Assembly: GCF_024748615.1 (NCBI RefSeq)
Contig: NZ_CP087168.1
Location: forward strand, 2,108,001-2,172,000
Source of the DNA: Pseudomonas sp. B21-048
GTDB taxonomy: Bacteria; Pseudomonadota; Gammaproteobacteria; Pseudomonadales; Pseudomonadaceae
DNA: 64,000 nucleotides
Direction: 5' to 3'
Positions within the stretch are counted from its first letter, which is position 1. Each line of letters begins with the position of its first letter. The notes beneath the pieces were generated by a model. The model was given only the letters and a program-made list of their open reading frames with translations. It was not told where the DNA came from and did not search any database. The position numbers and the translations under genes are program-made. Below, in pieces: positions 25,565 to 35,448 of the stretch.

Positions 25565-27793
25565 ATGCAGCCAGTGCACCTGACACCGATACCAGAAAAA
25601 GAAGACGACGAGATCGACCTGCTGGGTTTGCTCGGAACAGTCATCGACCACAAGTGGCTGATTGCAGGCGTTACCGGAGCCTTTCTGCTGGCGGGTGCAG
25701 CATACGCAATTCTTGCGACCCCGGTTTATCAGGCTACTGCGCTGATCCAGGTGGAAGCCAAAAAGAATGACATGCTTGGCTTCTCGGATGTCAGCAGCAT
25801 GCTGGGGAAGGAATCGCCATCAGTAACAGAAATCGAACTTATTAAATCAAGAGCAATTATTGGCAAAACTGTAGATTCCTTGCATCTTGATGTCATCGCA
25901 AAACCCAAGCGTTTTCCTTTTGTTGGAAACTATGTCGCGAGAAAATTTGAAGAAAAAAATCCTGGATCAATCTCCAGCGCATGGCTTGGGCTGAACAGTT
26001 ACGCTTGGGGCGGCGAGGCCATTGATATTTATGTGTTCGAGATCCCTGAGGTTCTCAAGGGCACTAAACTTACGCTGGTAAGTGGAGAAAATGGAAGTTA
26101 CTCAATTTATGATGGAGACAATCAAGAAATCGTCAAAAGTAAAGTGGGCGAGCTGTTCCAGACAGAAAATATAAAAGTCCAGTTAAAATCTCTAACGGCT
26201 AATCCGGGAACAAAATTTCGAATCGAACAACGCCAGCGCCTGACACGAATCGGAGATTATCAGGAGAGTTTGAACATTACCGAACGAGGCAAAGACTCTG
26301 GAATTATTTCACTATCACTGGAGGACTCCGACCCAGTGCTCGCCTCGACAACCCTGAATGAGATTGTCAATCTTTATGTTCGTCAGAATGTGGAGCGTAC
26401 TTCTGCAGAAGCAGCACAAAGTCTTGATTTTTTGAGGGAGCAGTTGCCACAAGTCCGCAAGGATCTTGAGAAAGCCGAAAATGCGTTGAACGCCTACCAG
26501 ACCAGAAGCAAATCCATCGATATCAGCTTGGAAACCAAAGCGATACTCGACCAGATAGTGTCATTAGATACAAGCATCTCCGAGTTGAAGCTACAACAAG
26601 CAGAAATGGATCGGAAATTTACCCCTCAACATCCAGCCTATCGTGCATTGTTGACTCAAATGGGTGAGCTGGCGTCTAAGCAAGCCGGGCTCTCAAAAAA
26701 AGTAGAGGGCCTCCCATCTACTCAGCAAGAACTGTTGAGCCTTACACGAGACGTGAAAGTTAGCACCGAAATATATACGCAACTGTTGAATCGTTCCCAA
26801 GAACTTGACGTTATGCGCGCAGGAACGGTCGGTAACGTTCGCCTGATTGACAGCGCAGAAGTGGACCTGAGCGAACCGGTAAAACCGAAGAAAGCCATTA
26901 TTGTTGCCATCGCGACATTAATGGGACTTTTGATCGGCGTCGGCATTGTACTGTTGCGCAAGGCTCTCAATCGGGGAGTTGAAAGTGCCGAAGAAATTGA
27001 GCAGTTAGGTTTGCCCGTCTATGCATCGGTTCCCTATAGTGATTTACAAAAAACTGCAGAAGATAGAAGAGTTAGGAGTGCCTCAAAAAATGGCAACTCT
27101 ACACTTTTACTTGCTACGAACCATCCAACAGACCTGGCCATTGAATCGCTGCGTAGCCTTAGAACCAGTTTGCATTTTGGCATGATGGAAGCAACTAATA
27201 ATCGACTCATGATCTCAGGACCTAGCCCGAAGGTAGGAAAAACCTTCATTTCCTCCAACCTGGCGAGTGTCATTGCTCAGTCCGGCCAGCGAGTGCTGCT
27301 TATTGATGTGGACATGCGGAAGGGCTATCTGCACAAAATGCTCGGCATCCCTGTCGACAATGGGCTTTCAGATATTCTGAGTAAACGTTGTACGTTAGAA
27401 AATGCCATCCACAAAACCGAAGTCGAGAATTTTGATTTGATCGGACGCGGCCCAATCCCACCAAATCCTTCAGAGCTCTTGATGCATAGAAATTTCACTG
27501 ATTTTCTTGATCAGGTATCTAAGTTGTATGACTTGGTCATTCTCGACACCCCGCCTTTGTTAGCCGTAACCGACGCCGCTATTGTCGGACGGCAGTGTGG
27601 CACGAACCTGATCGTTACTCGATTTGGGTTGAATCCTGTCCGCGAAATTGATCTGACTATCCGTCGCTTTGCCCAGAACGGCATCAGTCTCAGGGGCGCC
27701 ATATTCAATGGTGTCGAAAAGAGAACAGCCAATAGCTACGGCTATGGCGGCTACGGTTATTACAACTACGAATACAAGTCAGACAACGCCTGA
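25565..27793 (+). CDS. Polysaccharide co-polymerase / tyrosine autokinase (Etk/Wzc type)
   Basis: 742 residues from the ATG at 25565; an in-frame TTG 30 bases earlier is less likely. The N-terminal Wzz domain has membrane helix 1 near residues 30-50 (WLIAGVTGAFLLAGAAYAI). A long coiled-coil periplasmic part and helix 2 (KKAIIVAIATLMGLLIGVGI) follow. The C-terminal kinase has Walker A SGPSPKVGKTFISSN, Walker A' LLIDVDMRKG, Walker B LVILDTPPLLAVTDA, and a tyrosine cluster at the extreme end (SYGYGGYGYYNYEY). It controls chain length and export with Wza and is reset by the phosphatase upstream. Confidence 0.94.
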   Translation: MQPVHLTPIPEKEDDEIDLLGLLGTVIDHKWLIAGVTGAFLLAGAAYAILATPVYQATALIQVEAKKNDMLGFSDVSSMLGKESPSVTEIELIKSRAIIGKTVDSLHLDVIAKPKRFPFVGNYVARKFEEKNPGSISSAWLGLNSYAWGGEAIDIYVFEIPEVLKGTKLTLVSGENGSYSIYDGDNQEIVKSKVGELFQTENIKVQLKSLTANPGTKFRIEQRQRLTRIGDYQESLNITERGKDSGIISLSLEDSDPVLASTTLNEIVNLYVRQNVERTSAEAAQSLDFLREQLPQVRKDLEKAENALNAYQTRSKSIDISLETKAILDQIVSLDTSISELKLQQAEMDRKFTPQHPAYRALLTQMGELASKQAGLSKKVEGLPSTQQELLSLTRDVKVSTEIYTQLLNRSQELDVMRAGTVGNVRLIDSAEVDLSEPVKPKKAIIVAIATLMGLLIGVGIVLLRKALNRGVESAEEIEQLGLPVYASVPYSDLQKTAEDRRVRSASKNGNSTLLLATNHPTDLAIESLRSLRTSLHFGMMEATNNRLMISGPSPKVGKTFISSNLASVIAQSGQRVLLIDVDMRKGYLHKMLGIPVDNGLSDILSKRCTLENAIHKTEVENFDLIGRGPIPPNPSELLMHRNFTDFLDQVSKLYDLVILDTPPLLAVTDAAIVGRQCGTNLIVTRFGLNPVREIDLTIRRFAQNGISLRGAIFNGVEKRTANSYGYGGYGYYNYEYKSDNA

Positions 27794-27865
27794 CAGACGA
27801 CCATTTTCCATCCGACGGCAGACACTGCCCAACGGTTAAGACATACAAAAAATCAGCAGTTCGTT

Positions 27866-27903
27866 TTCAGGAATCAGACATTAAATCCTGGGGCGGTAGC
27901 GTG
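27866..27903 (+). promoter_or_regulatory. JUMPstart with ops element (RfaH recruitment site)
   Basis: GGCGGTAGCGTG at 27892-27903 is identical to the core ops sequence of enteric polysaccharide operons, and the bases before it (TTAAATCCTGG) match the JUMPstart tail. It lies in the 253-bp leader between etk and ugd, 144 bp before ugd. A CCGCC 10-18 bases later can pair with GGCGG. RfaH, encoded 5 kb to the left, would be loaded here for the AT-rich operon downstream. Confidence 0.85.
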
Positions 27904-28046
27904 CCTTAATGCCGCCGCCTTTCATCGGCCATTCTTGCCGCCGAACCTCCAGGTTTAGTGAAAGCAATCAAGGCGCCTAGTATCCCTTAGGTTTCCAAGT
28001 GAACGGTGTGAGCCGAAAACCAACGTTTATATCGCAGGTAATCATC

Positions 28047-29369
28047 ATGAAAGTTACTGTATTCGGAATTGGCTATGTAGGCCTTGTTCAAGGGGCGGTG
28101 CTAGCCGAGATTGGTCACGATGTAGTTTGTGTGGACGTAGATGAGCAGAAAGTAAGAAACCTTGAACAGGGCATTATTCCAATCTATGAGCCTGGACTGG
28201 AAGCCCTGGTCAAGGAAAACTACAGCGCCGGAAGATTGAAGTTCACTATTGATTCTGCATCGGCAGTGAAACATGGAGAGGTTCAATTCATTGCGGTAGG
28301 CACACCTCCTGATGAGGATGGATCTGCGGACCTGCAATATGTACTGGCCGTTGCCGAAACGATAGCAAATAATATTGAAAACCATTGTATCATTATTAAC
28401 AAATCTACCGTTCCTGTTGGGACAGCCGATAAAGTGAAGGACCGAGTGGCGAGCGTACTTTTTCAACGCGGCCGCACTGACCTCTCATTTGACGTTGCAT
28501 CGAATCCGGAATTTTTAAAAGAAGGTTCTGCCGTATCTGACTGCATGCGCCCGGATCGGATAATTGTCGGAACGGAGCAGGCTAGCACGGAAGAAGTCAT
28601 ACGCGATCTATATGCTCCGTTCAACCGAAATCACGAAAAAATAATTGTCATGGATGTTCGCAGCGCTGAGCTGACGAAATATGCAGCCAACTGCATGCTT
28701 GCAACAAAAATCAGCTTCATGAATGAGATTTCCAGCTTGGCGGAAATGCTCGGTGCTGATATCGAAATGGTACGAAAAGGTATCGGTTCAGACCCAAGAA
28801 TTGGATACCACTTCATCTATGCGGGATCCGGTTATGGTGGATCCTGCTTTCCTAAAGATGTAAAAGCCCTCATTAAAACCTCCGAGCAACTGGACTTTGA
28901 TGCAATACTTCTGAAATCTGTAGAATCAAGAAACAATGACCAGAAGAGTGTGATTTTCAGAAAAATAATGAACCACTACGATGGAGATATTGCAGGAAAA
29001 ACATTCGCTCTTTGGGGTTTAAGTTTTAAACCGAATACTGATGATATGCGAGAGGCTCCGAGTCGCGTGCTAATGGAAGCATTGTGGAAACACGGCGCAA
29101 ATGTGCGCGCCTTCGACCCGGAGGCAATGGAAGAAACACAGAGGATCTATGGGCATCGTAAAGACTTTAGTCTTTGCGGCACAAAAGAAGAAGCCCTAAA
29201 GGATAGCGATTCATTAATAATAATTACAGAGTGGCAATCGTTCAAGGCGCCAGACTTTGAACAAGTAAAAGATCAATTAAAAGCTCCAGTAGTTTTTGAT
29301 GGGAGAAATTTGTTTGATCCTAAAGTAATGCTTAAGAAAGGTTTTACTTACGTGTCAATTGGTCGTTAA
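28047..29369 (+). CDS. ugd: UDP-glucose 6-dehydrogenase
   Basis: 440 residues from the ATG at 28047, with AGGT upstream; 16 extra in-frame codons before it are not family-like. NAD-binding [16 protein letters not shown], the catalytic cysteine in [16 protein letters not shown], and [17 protein letters not shown] are intact. It oxidises UDP-glucose to UDP-glucuronate in two steps. The polymer is therefore likely acidic. It is the first gene after the ops site, and codon use shifts toward AT-rich from here. Confidence 0.95.
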   Translation: MKVTVFGIGYVGLVQGAVLAEIGHDVVCVDVDEQKVRNLEQGIIPIYEPGLEALVKENYSAGRLKFTIDSASAVKHGEVQFIAVGTPPDEDGSADLQYVLAVAETIANNIENHCIIINKSTVPVGTADKVKDRVASVLFQRGRTDLSFDVASNPEFLKEGSAVSDCMRPDRIIVGTEQASTEEVIRDLYAPFNRNHEKIIVMDVRSAELTKYAANCMLATKISFMNEISSLAEMLGADIEMVRKGIGSDPRIGYHFIYAGSGYGGSCFPKDVKALIKTSEQLDFDAILLKSVESRNNDQKSVIFRKIMNHYDGDIAGKTFALWGLSFKPNTDDMREAPSRVLMEALWKHGANVRAFDPEAMEETQRIYGHRKDFSLCGTKEEALKDSDSLIIITEWQSFKAPDFEQVKDQLKAPVVFDGRNLFDPKVMLKKGFTYVSIGR

Positions 29370-29454
29370 TTGCAGAGGTGCAACGGATTTCAAAAAAATC
29401 CATTTTTAAGTCTGGCGTAAGGCTTTATAAATAGTGCGGGATACGGAAGTATAA

Positions 29455-30306
29455 ATGAACCGACCACAGCCGCTAGTCACAGTGTACATCTCCACCCACA
29501 ATCGGTTTGGGAAATTAAAAAGAGCTATAGGTTCAGTGTTAAAGCAGGACTATCCTAACATTGAAATAATTGTGTGCGATGATGGCTCGTCAGATGAGAC
29601 AGAAGCATACTTGAATCAGTTGATATTAAAGCATAAAAACATTGTTTATAAGAGAAATAGAACACCTGAAGGCGCCTGCAGCGCACGAAATCTAGGTATA
29701 TTTTCAGCATCTGGAGAGTTCATAACAGGGCTGGATGATGATGACGAGTTTACACCATCACGAATAACCACGTTCGTGAATTGCTGGCAAGATCAGTACT
29801 CATTTATATGCAGCAATTTCAAAAATGTTTACTCGAGTGGAAAACAGAAAAATTACTACCGGGGTGCTGATAAGATAATAAGGGTTGACGACTTATTGCT
29901 TGATAACATCGCATCTAATCAGGTGTTTACAAAAACACATAAGCTACAAGCTATTGGTGGCTTCGATGCTAAGGTTGCGAGACTCCAGGATTGGGATACA
30001 TGGCTGCGGTTATCAAAAAAATTCGGCGCAGGTTTAAGGTTGGCGCAGTCACTTTATATTATGCATCATGATGAGGCTGACGCCACAAGAGTCTCGCGCA
30101 ATATGACTTTTAGTACCGCCTTGCATGCATTGTATGAAAGAAACAAAAGCTACTATGACAAGAAATATGAATTTTTAGTTCGTTCAAAAATTAGGCTTAT
30201 CCAGCGGCGTTTTACATTAATTGACATGATAAAATGCTGCTGGTATAAAAAAAGTGTAAGGCCACTGTTCCAGTTTTTATTCCAGTTCATAAAAAAAATA
30301 GACTAA
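29455..30306 (+). CDS. Family 2 glycosyltransferase
   Basis: 283 residues. The GT-A start VTVYISTHNRFGKLKRAIGS, the nucleotide-binding VCDDGSSDET, and the metal-binding GLDDDDEFTP are clear, with QDWDTWLRL as acceptor-side motif. It adds a sugar to the lipid-linked repeat unit at the cytoplasmic face. The gene is AT-rich compared with the flanks. Its stop codon lies in the first copy of a 22-bp tandem duplication. Confidence 0.9.
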   Translation: MNRPQPLVTVYISTHNRFGKLKRAIGSVLKQDYPNIEIIVCDDGSSDETEAYLNQLILKHKNIVYKRNRTPEGACSARNLGIFSASGEFITGLDDDDEFTPSRITTFVNCWQDQYSFICSNFKNVYSSGKQKNYYRGADKIIRVDDLLLDNIASNQVFTKTHKLQAIGGFDAKVARLQDWDTWLRLSKKFGAGLRLAQSLYIMHHDEADATRVSRNMTFSTALHALYERNKSYYDKKYEFLVRSKIRLIQRRFTLIDMIKCCWYKKSVRPLFQFLFQFIKKID

Positions 30307-30340
30307 TAAATTCCTAAGAATAGACTAATAAATTCCTAAG
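30297..30340 (+). repeat. 22-bp exact tandem duplication over a stop codon
   Basis: The unit AATAGACTAATAAATTCC plus TAAG occurs at 30297-30318 and again at 30319-30340 without change. The first copy contains the last codons and TAA of the glycosyltransferase. It looks like a recent slippage event. Confidence 0.9.
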
Positions 30341-30634
30341 GGTTGATTTGTTAATTGGCCATTACCTTTGAGGGTTTGTCAGTTGTTGGTGCGATTTTTC
30401 GATAAATTAAGTCTCCTTCACAACAATTGTTAGGTTTGTCAGCCCAACAATAGCGACTGATTTCTACATGGTGGAAGGCGAAACAGATTTTATCGATTGT
30501 ATGTTCATTGTTATTGAGCTAAAGCGGTTATCAATAAAACAAATGCTCGCCATTTTTGAAGATTAGCATTCTTTGGACAGAAGTCTGCGTAAATATCGTC
30601 ATATATACTAATCCTCGCAAAAGAGCCACCCCAT
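30341..30634. other. AT-rich gap between glycosyltransferases
   Basis: No gene is seen in this ~290-bp stretch (about 330 bp with the duplication). It is unusually long for an otherwise compact operon and may mark a lost gene or an internal promoter. Confidence 0.4.
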
Positions 30635-31612
30635 ATGGAATTTTGCAGCAAGCCCACTCTGACAATACTAATGTCTACTTACAATGGACAAAAGTATATT
30701 TCGGAGCAGTTGAATTCAATTATTTCACAATCGTATGAAAGTTGGACATTGCTCATTCGAGATGATGGGTCGAATGATGAAACGCAGAAAATTATATCTG
30801 AGTACTCAAAAAAAGATGAAAGAATTATTATAGTTGATGATGGTCTAGGAAACCTAGGTTCTGCTGGTTCTTTTTTAATGTTGCTTAAGCTTGTTGATAC
30901 AGCATGTTTTATGTTTTCGGACCAGGATGATATTTGGCTCCCGGATAAAGTCAGCAAGACGTTGAGTAGAATTACATCGGATGACATTCCTCAATTAGTA
31001 TTCACAGATCTATATGTTGTAGATAGTCATCTAAATGTTTTATCGGATTCATTCATGAAGTTGTCAAGATTCGACACCCAAACGGGCGTGAATTTCTCAA
31101 AATTAATATTTCAAAATATTGTTGTCGGTTGCACTATCGCTGGGAATAGGCGGCTGATCGAACGTAGCGGATTATTGAGTAGCGAACTCATTGGGTCAGT
31201 GGTAATGCACGACTGGTGGCTAGCGCTGACTGCCTGTGTTCATGGGCGATTAATATATGTAAATGATAAAACAATATTGTATAGGCAACATGGCAATAAT
31301 CATATTGGGGTAAAAAAACTAGATTTGAAGCGATATATAAAGCTGCTTTTAAATGAAAGGCCTTGGCTTAAGGCTAGAGATTACTTGAATATGGTAACTA
31401 AACAAGCGCAGGCATTTAGAAACCAAAATGAATCAAGCTTTACCCCACGACAAAAGGCGCAAATCGATATGCTCATATCCACCAGGGAGCGCGCGCCAAT
31501 TAAAACATTACTAAAATGCTTTATAAATAGTGTTTCAATGCATAAATTTGATAGGAATTTTGCACTTTTAGTGTCGCTTATAGGGTTGGATACTCGTAAA
31601 AGATGGAAGTAA
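30635..31612 (+). CDS. Family 2 glycosyltransferase (rhamnosyltransferase-like)
   Basis: 325 residues. TLTILMSTYNGQKYISEQLNS, IRDDGSNDET, and MFSDQDDIWLPDK form the GT-A core of the rhamnosyl/galactosyl-transferase subgroup, where F-SDQDDIW is typical. MHDWWLALTA is the acceptor-side motif, and HGNNHIG follows as usual. dTDP-rhamnose is a plausible donor given the rml genes at 38.2-40.8 kb, but rmlD is not in the window. The gene is AT-rich. Confidence 0.9.
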   Translation: MEFCSKPTLTILMSTYNGQKYISEQLNSIISQSYESWTLLIRDDGSNDETQKIISEYSKKDERIIIVDDGLGNLGSAGSFLMLLKLVDTACFMFSDQDDIWLPDKVSKTLSRITSDDIPQLVFTDLYVVDSHLNVLSDSFMKLSRFDTQTGVNFSKLIFQNIVVGCTIAGNRRLIERSGLLSSELIGSVVMHDWWLALTACVHGRLIYVNDKTILYRQHGNNHIGVKKLDLKRYIKLLLNERPWLKARDYLNMVTKQAQAFRNQNESSFTPRQKAQIDMLISTRERAPIKTLLKCFINSVSMHKFDRNFALLVSLIGLDTRKRWK

Positions 31613-31760
31613 AAAAGTATCACGTTGTGCTAGATTGATTGTTGAACTTTGTAACGACTCTCTTCCAAGTCAGGCAGAGCTACTTAAAATTAGATTCTTG
31701 TTAATTGAATTAGTTGGGTTTAGGGTTTAGGGTTAATTAAAATCCATATGTGGTGAAAAA

Positions 31761-32933
31761 ATGCTTTGTAGAAGAGATTTCGTAAAGCTCACGGCATTAA
31801 TTCCTTTCATTAACCCAGTTAAAGCGGAGCCAAATGCGTCAGAAGGTTTTATTTATGAGACCAAAGATCTAAATTTCGATATCAGTGGAGTTAGTGATGT
31901 TTCTGACGCGTTTAATGGTTTATTTAAGGGTGGAAACAAAACCATTAAGATCTCCGGGCCCGCTGTTTACTTGATTTCGAAGACGATATACCTTGAGTCT
32001 GGTTTGAGTGGGCTTTATGTGTATTGTGATGATGGTGTTGTCTTTAAACTTGCCGACAACAGTAATTGCATCATGATTAAAACTAAGAAAGGCAACCACT
32101 CTACCATTAAATGGTTTGGTGGAGTATTGGATGGTAACTCTCAAGGGCAGGCGCCTGAACGATTCGGGCCACGGAACACTGCGGTAGATTTTAGTAAAGG
32201 AATGGTCTTTTACAAGGTTGATGACCTAGAAGTTGCGAACGTATTAGTTAAAGAGGTTAGGGGGCACTCCATAAATCATTGGAATTGTAATGTTGTTAGA
32301 ATTCATGATGTTGTTATAGATGCATATATCTCTATGCTTAATCCGAAGGGGGGGATGAGGGGTGATGGTATAACTGGTTCGTCCAATCATATCTACATAT
32401 GGAACATTACAGGGTATTCAAATGACGACATGGTCGCGATAGAAGCTGGTGTTCCGTGGGCTGGAAATGGTTCGTACAAACAATCTGTAAAAACCGCAAT
32501 GATTAGTAATGTAATCTGCCGTAGTAAATTTTGTACTCAGTGCACATCAATTTGTTATACATGGCGCGGGGTTGCTATTTACTCGCTGAGCAATGACCAT
32601 AACATACACTTTGTTTCAATAGATAATGTGCAAGGGGTGTTCGCCGAAGCCGGCGTTGCGATCAGATACTACGCGGAAAAGAATCAGTCTCCGAGTTTTG
32701 TAGATGTCTGTATTATTAAGAATGCAAAAATAAAACCTGCATTTAAACAAAGTAAGCTTATCCATATAAACGACACCCTTGTAAGAGAGTTATTCATTGA
32801 GGAGAACGTCTCCTCGAATAGGAGCCACCCTCAGATTACAAGTGAGAACTCCAAAATTGATAGATTGTATCTGAATGGTATCGAATCAAATAGTCAAGCC
32901 CATTTCAAAAAACCTGCCATTATTAAAAATTAA
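31761..32933 (+). CDS. Tat-exported right-handed beta-helix protein (polysaccharide lyase/hydrolase-like)
   Basis: 390 residues. The N-terminus CRRDFVKLTALIPFINPVKAE is a twin-arginine signal (RRDFVK) with a short hydrophobic stretch. The rest is repetitive beta-helix sequence: FGGVLDGNSQG, GDGITGSSNHIYIWNITGYSNDD, and ISNVICRSKFCTQCTSICY. The G-DGI...NDD pattern is like glycoside hydrolase 28/pectate lyase-superfamily proteins. It probably cuts or modifies the polymer outside the cytoplasm. Most surface-polysaccharide enzymes use Sec, so Tat export is notable. Confidence 0.75.
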   Translation: MLCRRDFVKLTALIPFINPVKAEPNASEGFIYETKDLNFDISGVSDVSDAFNGLFKGGNKTIKISGPAVYLISKTIYLESGLSGLYVYCDDGVVFKLADNSNCIMIKTKKGNHSTIKWFGGVLDGNSQGQAPERFGPRNTAVDFSKGMVFYKVDDLEVANVLVKEVRGHSINHWNCNVVRIHDVVIDAYISMLNPKGGMRGDGITGSSNHIYIWNITGYSNDDMVAIEAGVPWAGNGSYKQSVKTAMISNVICRSKFCTQCTSICYTWRGVAIYSLSNDHNIHFVSIDNVQGVFAEAGVAIRYYAEKNQSPSFVDVCIIKNAKIKPAFKQSKLIHINDTLVRELFIEENVSSNRSHPQITSENSKIDRLYLNGIESNSQAHFKKPAIIKN

Positions 32934-32948
32934 CCTAGAAGCCGCAGA

Positions 32949-34109
32949 ATGAAAAGTGTTCTTGTATACAAACCAGAGTTATTACCATACTCGGAAACAT
33001 TTATTAGAGAGCAAGTCGTATCGTTGGTGCGTTGGAGCGGTATACTTGTTGGTGAAGTAAGATTGATGCGTGGGCTTCCGTTGGATGGTATGGAGTGCGT
33101 CACAGCAATTCGATCTCCCTATACTGCTACTTTTATGCAGAGGTTGAAGAAAAATATTTTTCGTTCAGTCGGATACTCGACATATATAAATTACCTAAAT
33201 ACAAAAAATCTAAAGGTAAAGATAGTACATGTGCATTTCGCAACATCTGTTTTCAAGGCCTGGCCTCTAGCAAAGCGTTTGAATGTTCCAATGGTGGTGA
33301 CGCTCCATGGAATAGATATAAATATTAAAAAGGAGTGGTGGGAAAGTGGGCGTGCCGGATTCCTAAATCGACGGTACCCTGAAAAAATACTAAAAATAGC
33401 TCAAGAAAAAAATGTGAGTTTTATAGCTGTATCAGAAGCAATAAAACGCTCAGCTGTTAAATTCGGGATCGATGAGAGTAAAATAACGGTTTGTTATACT
33501 GGAGTGGATACTGAAAAATTCACTCCGTCAGGAAAATGCATATCTACTCGTTCGAAACGTATATTGTTCATTGGTCGGTTGGTAGAAAAAAAAGGGGTGG
33601 AGTACCTCATAAAAGCTTTTATAAGAGCTTTAGAAGTTGATCCTAGTCTTGAGTTAGTGATCATTGGGGATGGCCCATTGGGTGAGTCGCTCAAAAAAAT
33701 ATCTACGTCTCAAAATATTATATTCCTAGGCCAACAAAGTCCTGAAAATATAATTGCGGAGTTTCAAAGGTCTAGAATTCTCTGTTTGCCAAGCGTTACA
33801 GCGGAAAATGGTGATGCTGAAGGCTTTGGAATGGTTCTTCTTGAGGCCCAGGCGTGTGGAGTTCCAGTAATAACATCTGCGCTCGGAGGAGGGAAAGAAG
33901 GTCTCATTGAGGGTATTACTGGCCTATCATTTGATGAAAAAGATATTGATACACTAACCGCGCACATCCTATGTTTAATTGGCGATAATGAAAGATTGAA
34001 AGTAATGTCTAGAGCTGCGCGGGAATTTATTGAGACCCAATTCAGCCTTTATAATTGCACGAAGCTAATAGAGGCCAACTATGATCGAATTGTCGAGAGT
34101 GCTCAATGA
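32949..34109 (+). CDS. Family 4 glycosyltransferase
   Basis: 386 residues with GT-B fold. The N-terminal half has VHVHFATSVFKAWPLAKRLNVPMVVTLHGID. The C-terminal donor domain starts at RILFIGRLVEKKGVEYLIKAF and includes VIIGDGPLGESLKK and the E-x7-E motif in EGFGMVLLEAQACGVPVITS. It transfers a sugar with retention of configuration. The stop overlaps the flippase start (ATGA), so the two are coupled. Confidence 0.92.
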   Translation: MKSVLVYKPELLPYSETFIREQVVSLVRWSGILVGEVRLMRGLPLDGMECVTAIRSPYTATFMQRLKKNIFRSVGYSTYINYLNTKNLKVKIVHVHFATSVFKAWPLAKRLNVPMVVTLHGIDINIKKEWWESGRAGFLNRRYPEKILKIAQEKNVSFIAVSEAIKRSAVKFGIDESKITVCYTGVDTEKFTPSGKCISTRSKRILFIGRLVEKKGVEYLIKAFIRALEVDPSLELVIIGDGPLGESLKKISTSQNIIFLGQQSPENIIAEFQRSRILCLPSVTAENGDAEGFGMVLLEAQACGVPVITSALGGGKEGLIEGITGLSFDEKDIDTLTAHILCLIGDNERLKVMSRAAREFIETQFSLYNCTKLIEANYDRIVESAQ

Positions 34110-35440
34110 CGCAGGATAAAATATCTTTATATCCAGCTATTTATAGAAGCATGATCGGTAAGTATTCAGTCTATGCATTGCAAGTTATTTCAATGATAAT
34201 AATGGCTCGGGTATTTACACCTGAGCAATTTGGTAAAGTAGCTACTGTTCAGGTGATTTTGGTATTTTTTCAACTGCTAACTGAGGCCGGAATCGGTCCA
34301 GCATTGATAAATGTCGATAAGCTTAGTAAAGAGGATAGGAACGGAATATTTACTATTTCGCTTGTTGCGGGCTTTTTATTTTCTTTTTCTTTTATTGGGT
34401 TATCCGAAACAATAGAGCAATTTTATAATGTCCATGAAATATCTGAAATCATACCGTATATAGCCATTAGCGTATTTTTTTACTCTATTTGTATTTACCC
34501 TAATGCGGCCTTAATGCGGGATCAAAAATTTTACCAAATAGCCGTTGCTTCTTTTTTTGGTGAGCTAATTGCAACGTTCTTTGTAATTGTCTCCTCCCAC
34601 GTAATGCTTCCACCTCTCGTAGCTTTAGCAACGAAACCGCTTGTTTCTTCCCTGATTCAGTTTTGCATTTTATATTATTTCTCTAAGTACACTGAACTTG
34701 GAAGGGCAGTTCCAGGTAAAAAGCTGTCGGCTATAAAGCCAATATTAGCGTTTTCGTTATATCAGTTTGGATTTAATTTCATAAATTATTTTTCCAGAAA
34801 CTTAGATAATATATTGATCGGTAAGTATTTAGGTGTTGCAACATTGGGAGTGTATGAGAAATCATACCAGCTCATGAGGTATCCCCTTCTATTGCTAACA
34901 TTTGCAATGACCCCCGCAATTCAACCAGCTCTAAGGAAGCACAGAAACGAGCCTTCTGAAATAGAAAAAATCCACAGTGATTTTTCAATTAAGCTTATAT
35001 ATATAGGTTTGATAACTGGATTGCTAACGTATTTTTCTTCGTACTACATTGTTCTTATTCTGCTTGGCGATCAATGGCTTGGGGTAGTGCCCATAATCAA
35101 GATTTTTTCTTTAAGTATTCCGATTCAAGTAGTGCTTTCAACAAGTGGTAGCTTTTTTCAAACACTAGAAAGAGCGGATTTGTTATTTTTCAGTGGTGTT
35201 ATTTCTGCTGTATGTATGGTGAGCGCAATAGTGGCTGGGGTTGTACAGAAAGATGTATTGCTTTTAAGTGAGTATTTGTTAATAGCATTTAATATAAATT
35301 TTATTCAAACTTATATAATTATGTATAGGTTCGCCCTAAAGATTAATCCTTTGGTTTTCTTTCGGAGGATGTTTGTCCCGCTGCTCTTGTCTGTTCTAAT
35401 TACAGGTGGCGGATTATCTGTTCTTACTTGGGGTTTTTAG
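34106..35440 (+). CDS. Wzx-type repeat-unit flippase
   Basis: 444 residues with about twelve to fourteen membrane helices, of the polysaccharide-specific MOP family: MARVFTPEQFGKVATVQVILVFFQLLTEAGIGPALI is the usual opening pattern, and NILIGKYLGVATLGVYEKSYQL the usual middle one. It moves undecaprenyl-PP-linked repeats to the periplasmic face. It is very AT-rich and directly followed by the polymerase, as in Wzx/Wzy loci. Confidence 0.92.
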   Translation: MTQDKISLYPAIYRSMIGKYSVYALQVISMIIMARVFTPEQFGKVATVQVILVFFQLLTEAGIGPALINVDKLSKEDRNGIFTISLVAGFLFSFSFIGLSETIEQFYNVHEISEIIPYIAISVFFYSICIYPNAALMRDQKFYQIAVASFFGELIATFFVIVSSHVMLPPLVALATKPLVSSLIQFCILYYFSKYTELGRAVPGKKLSAIKPILAFSLYQFGFNFINYFSRNLDNILIGKYLGVATLGVYEKSYQLMRYPLLLLTFAMTPAIQPALRKHRNEPSEIEKIHSDFSIKLIYIGLITGLLTYFSSYYIVLILLGDQWLGVVPIIKIFSLSIPIQVVLSTSGSFFQTLERADLLFFSGVISAVCMVSAIVAGVVQKDVLLLSEYLLIAFNINFIQTYIIMYRFALKINPLVFFRRMFVPLLLSVLITGGGLSVLTWGF

Positions 35441-35448
35441 AAAATAAT

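Noticed and set aside
31716..31734. GGGTTTAGGGTTTAGGGTT, like a plant telomere repeat
   Set aside because: Only two and a half units inside an AT-rich bacterial gap; most likely chance or small slippage.
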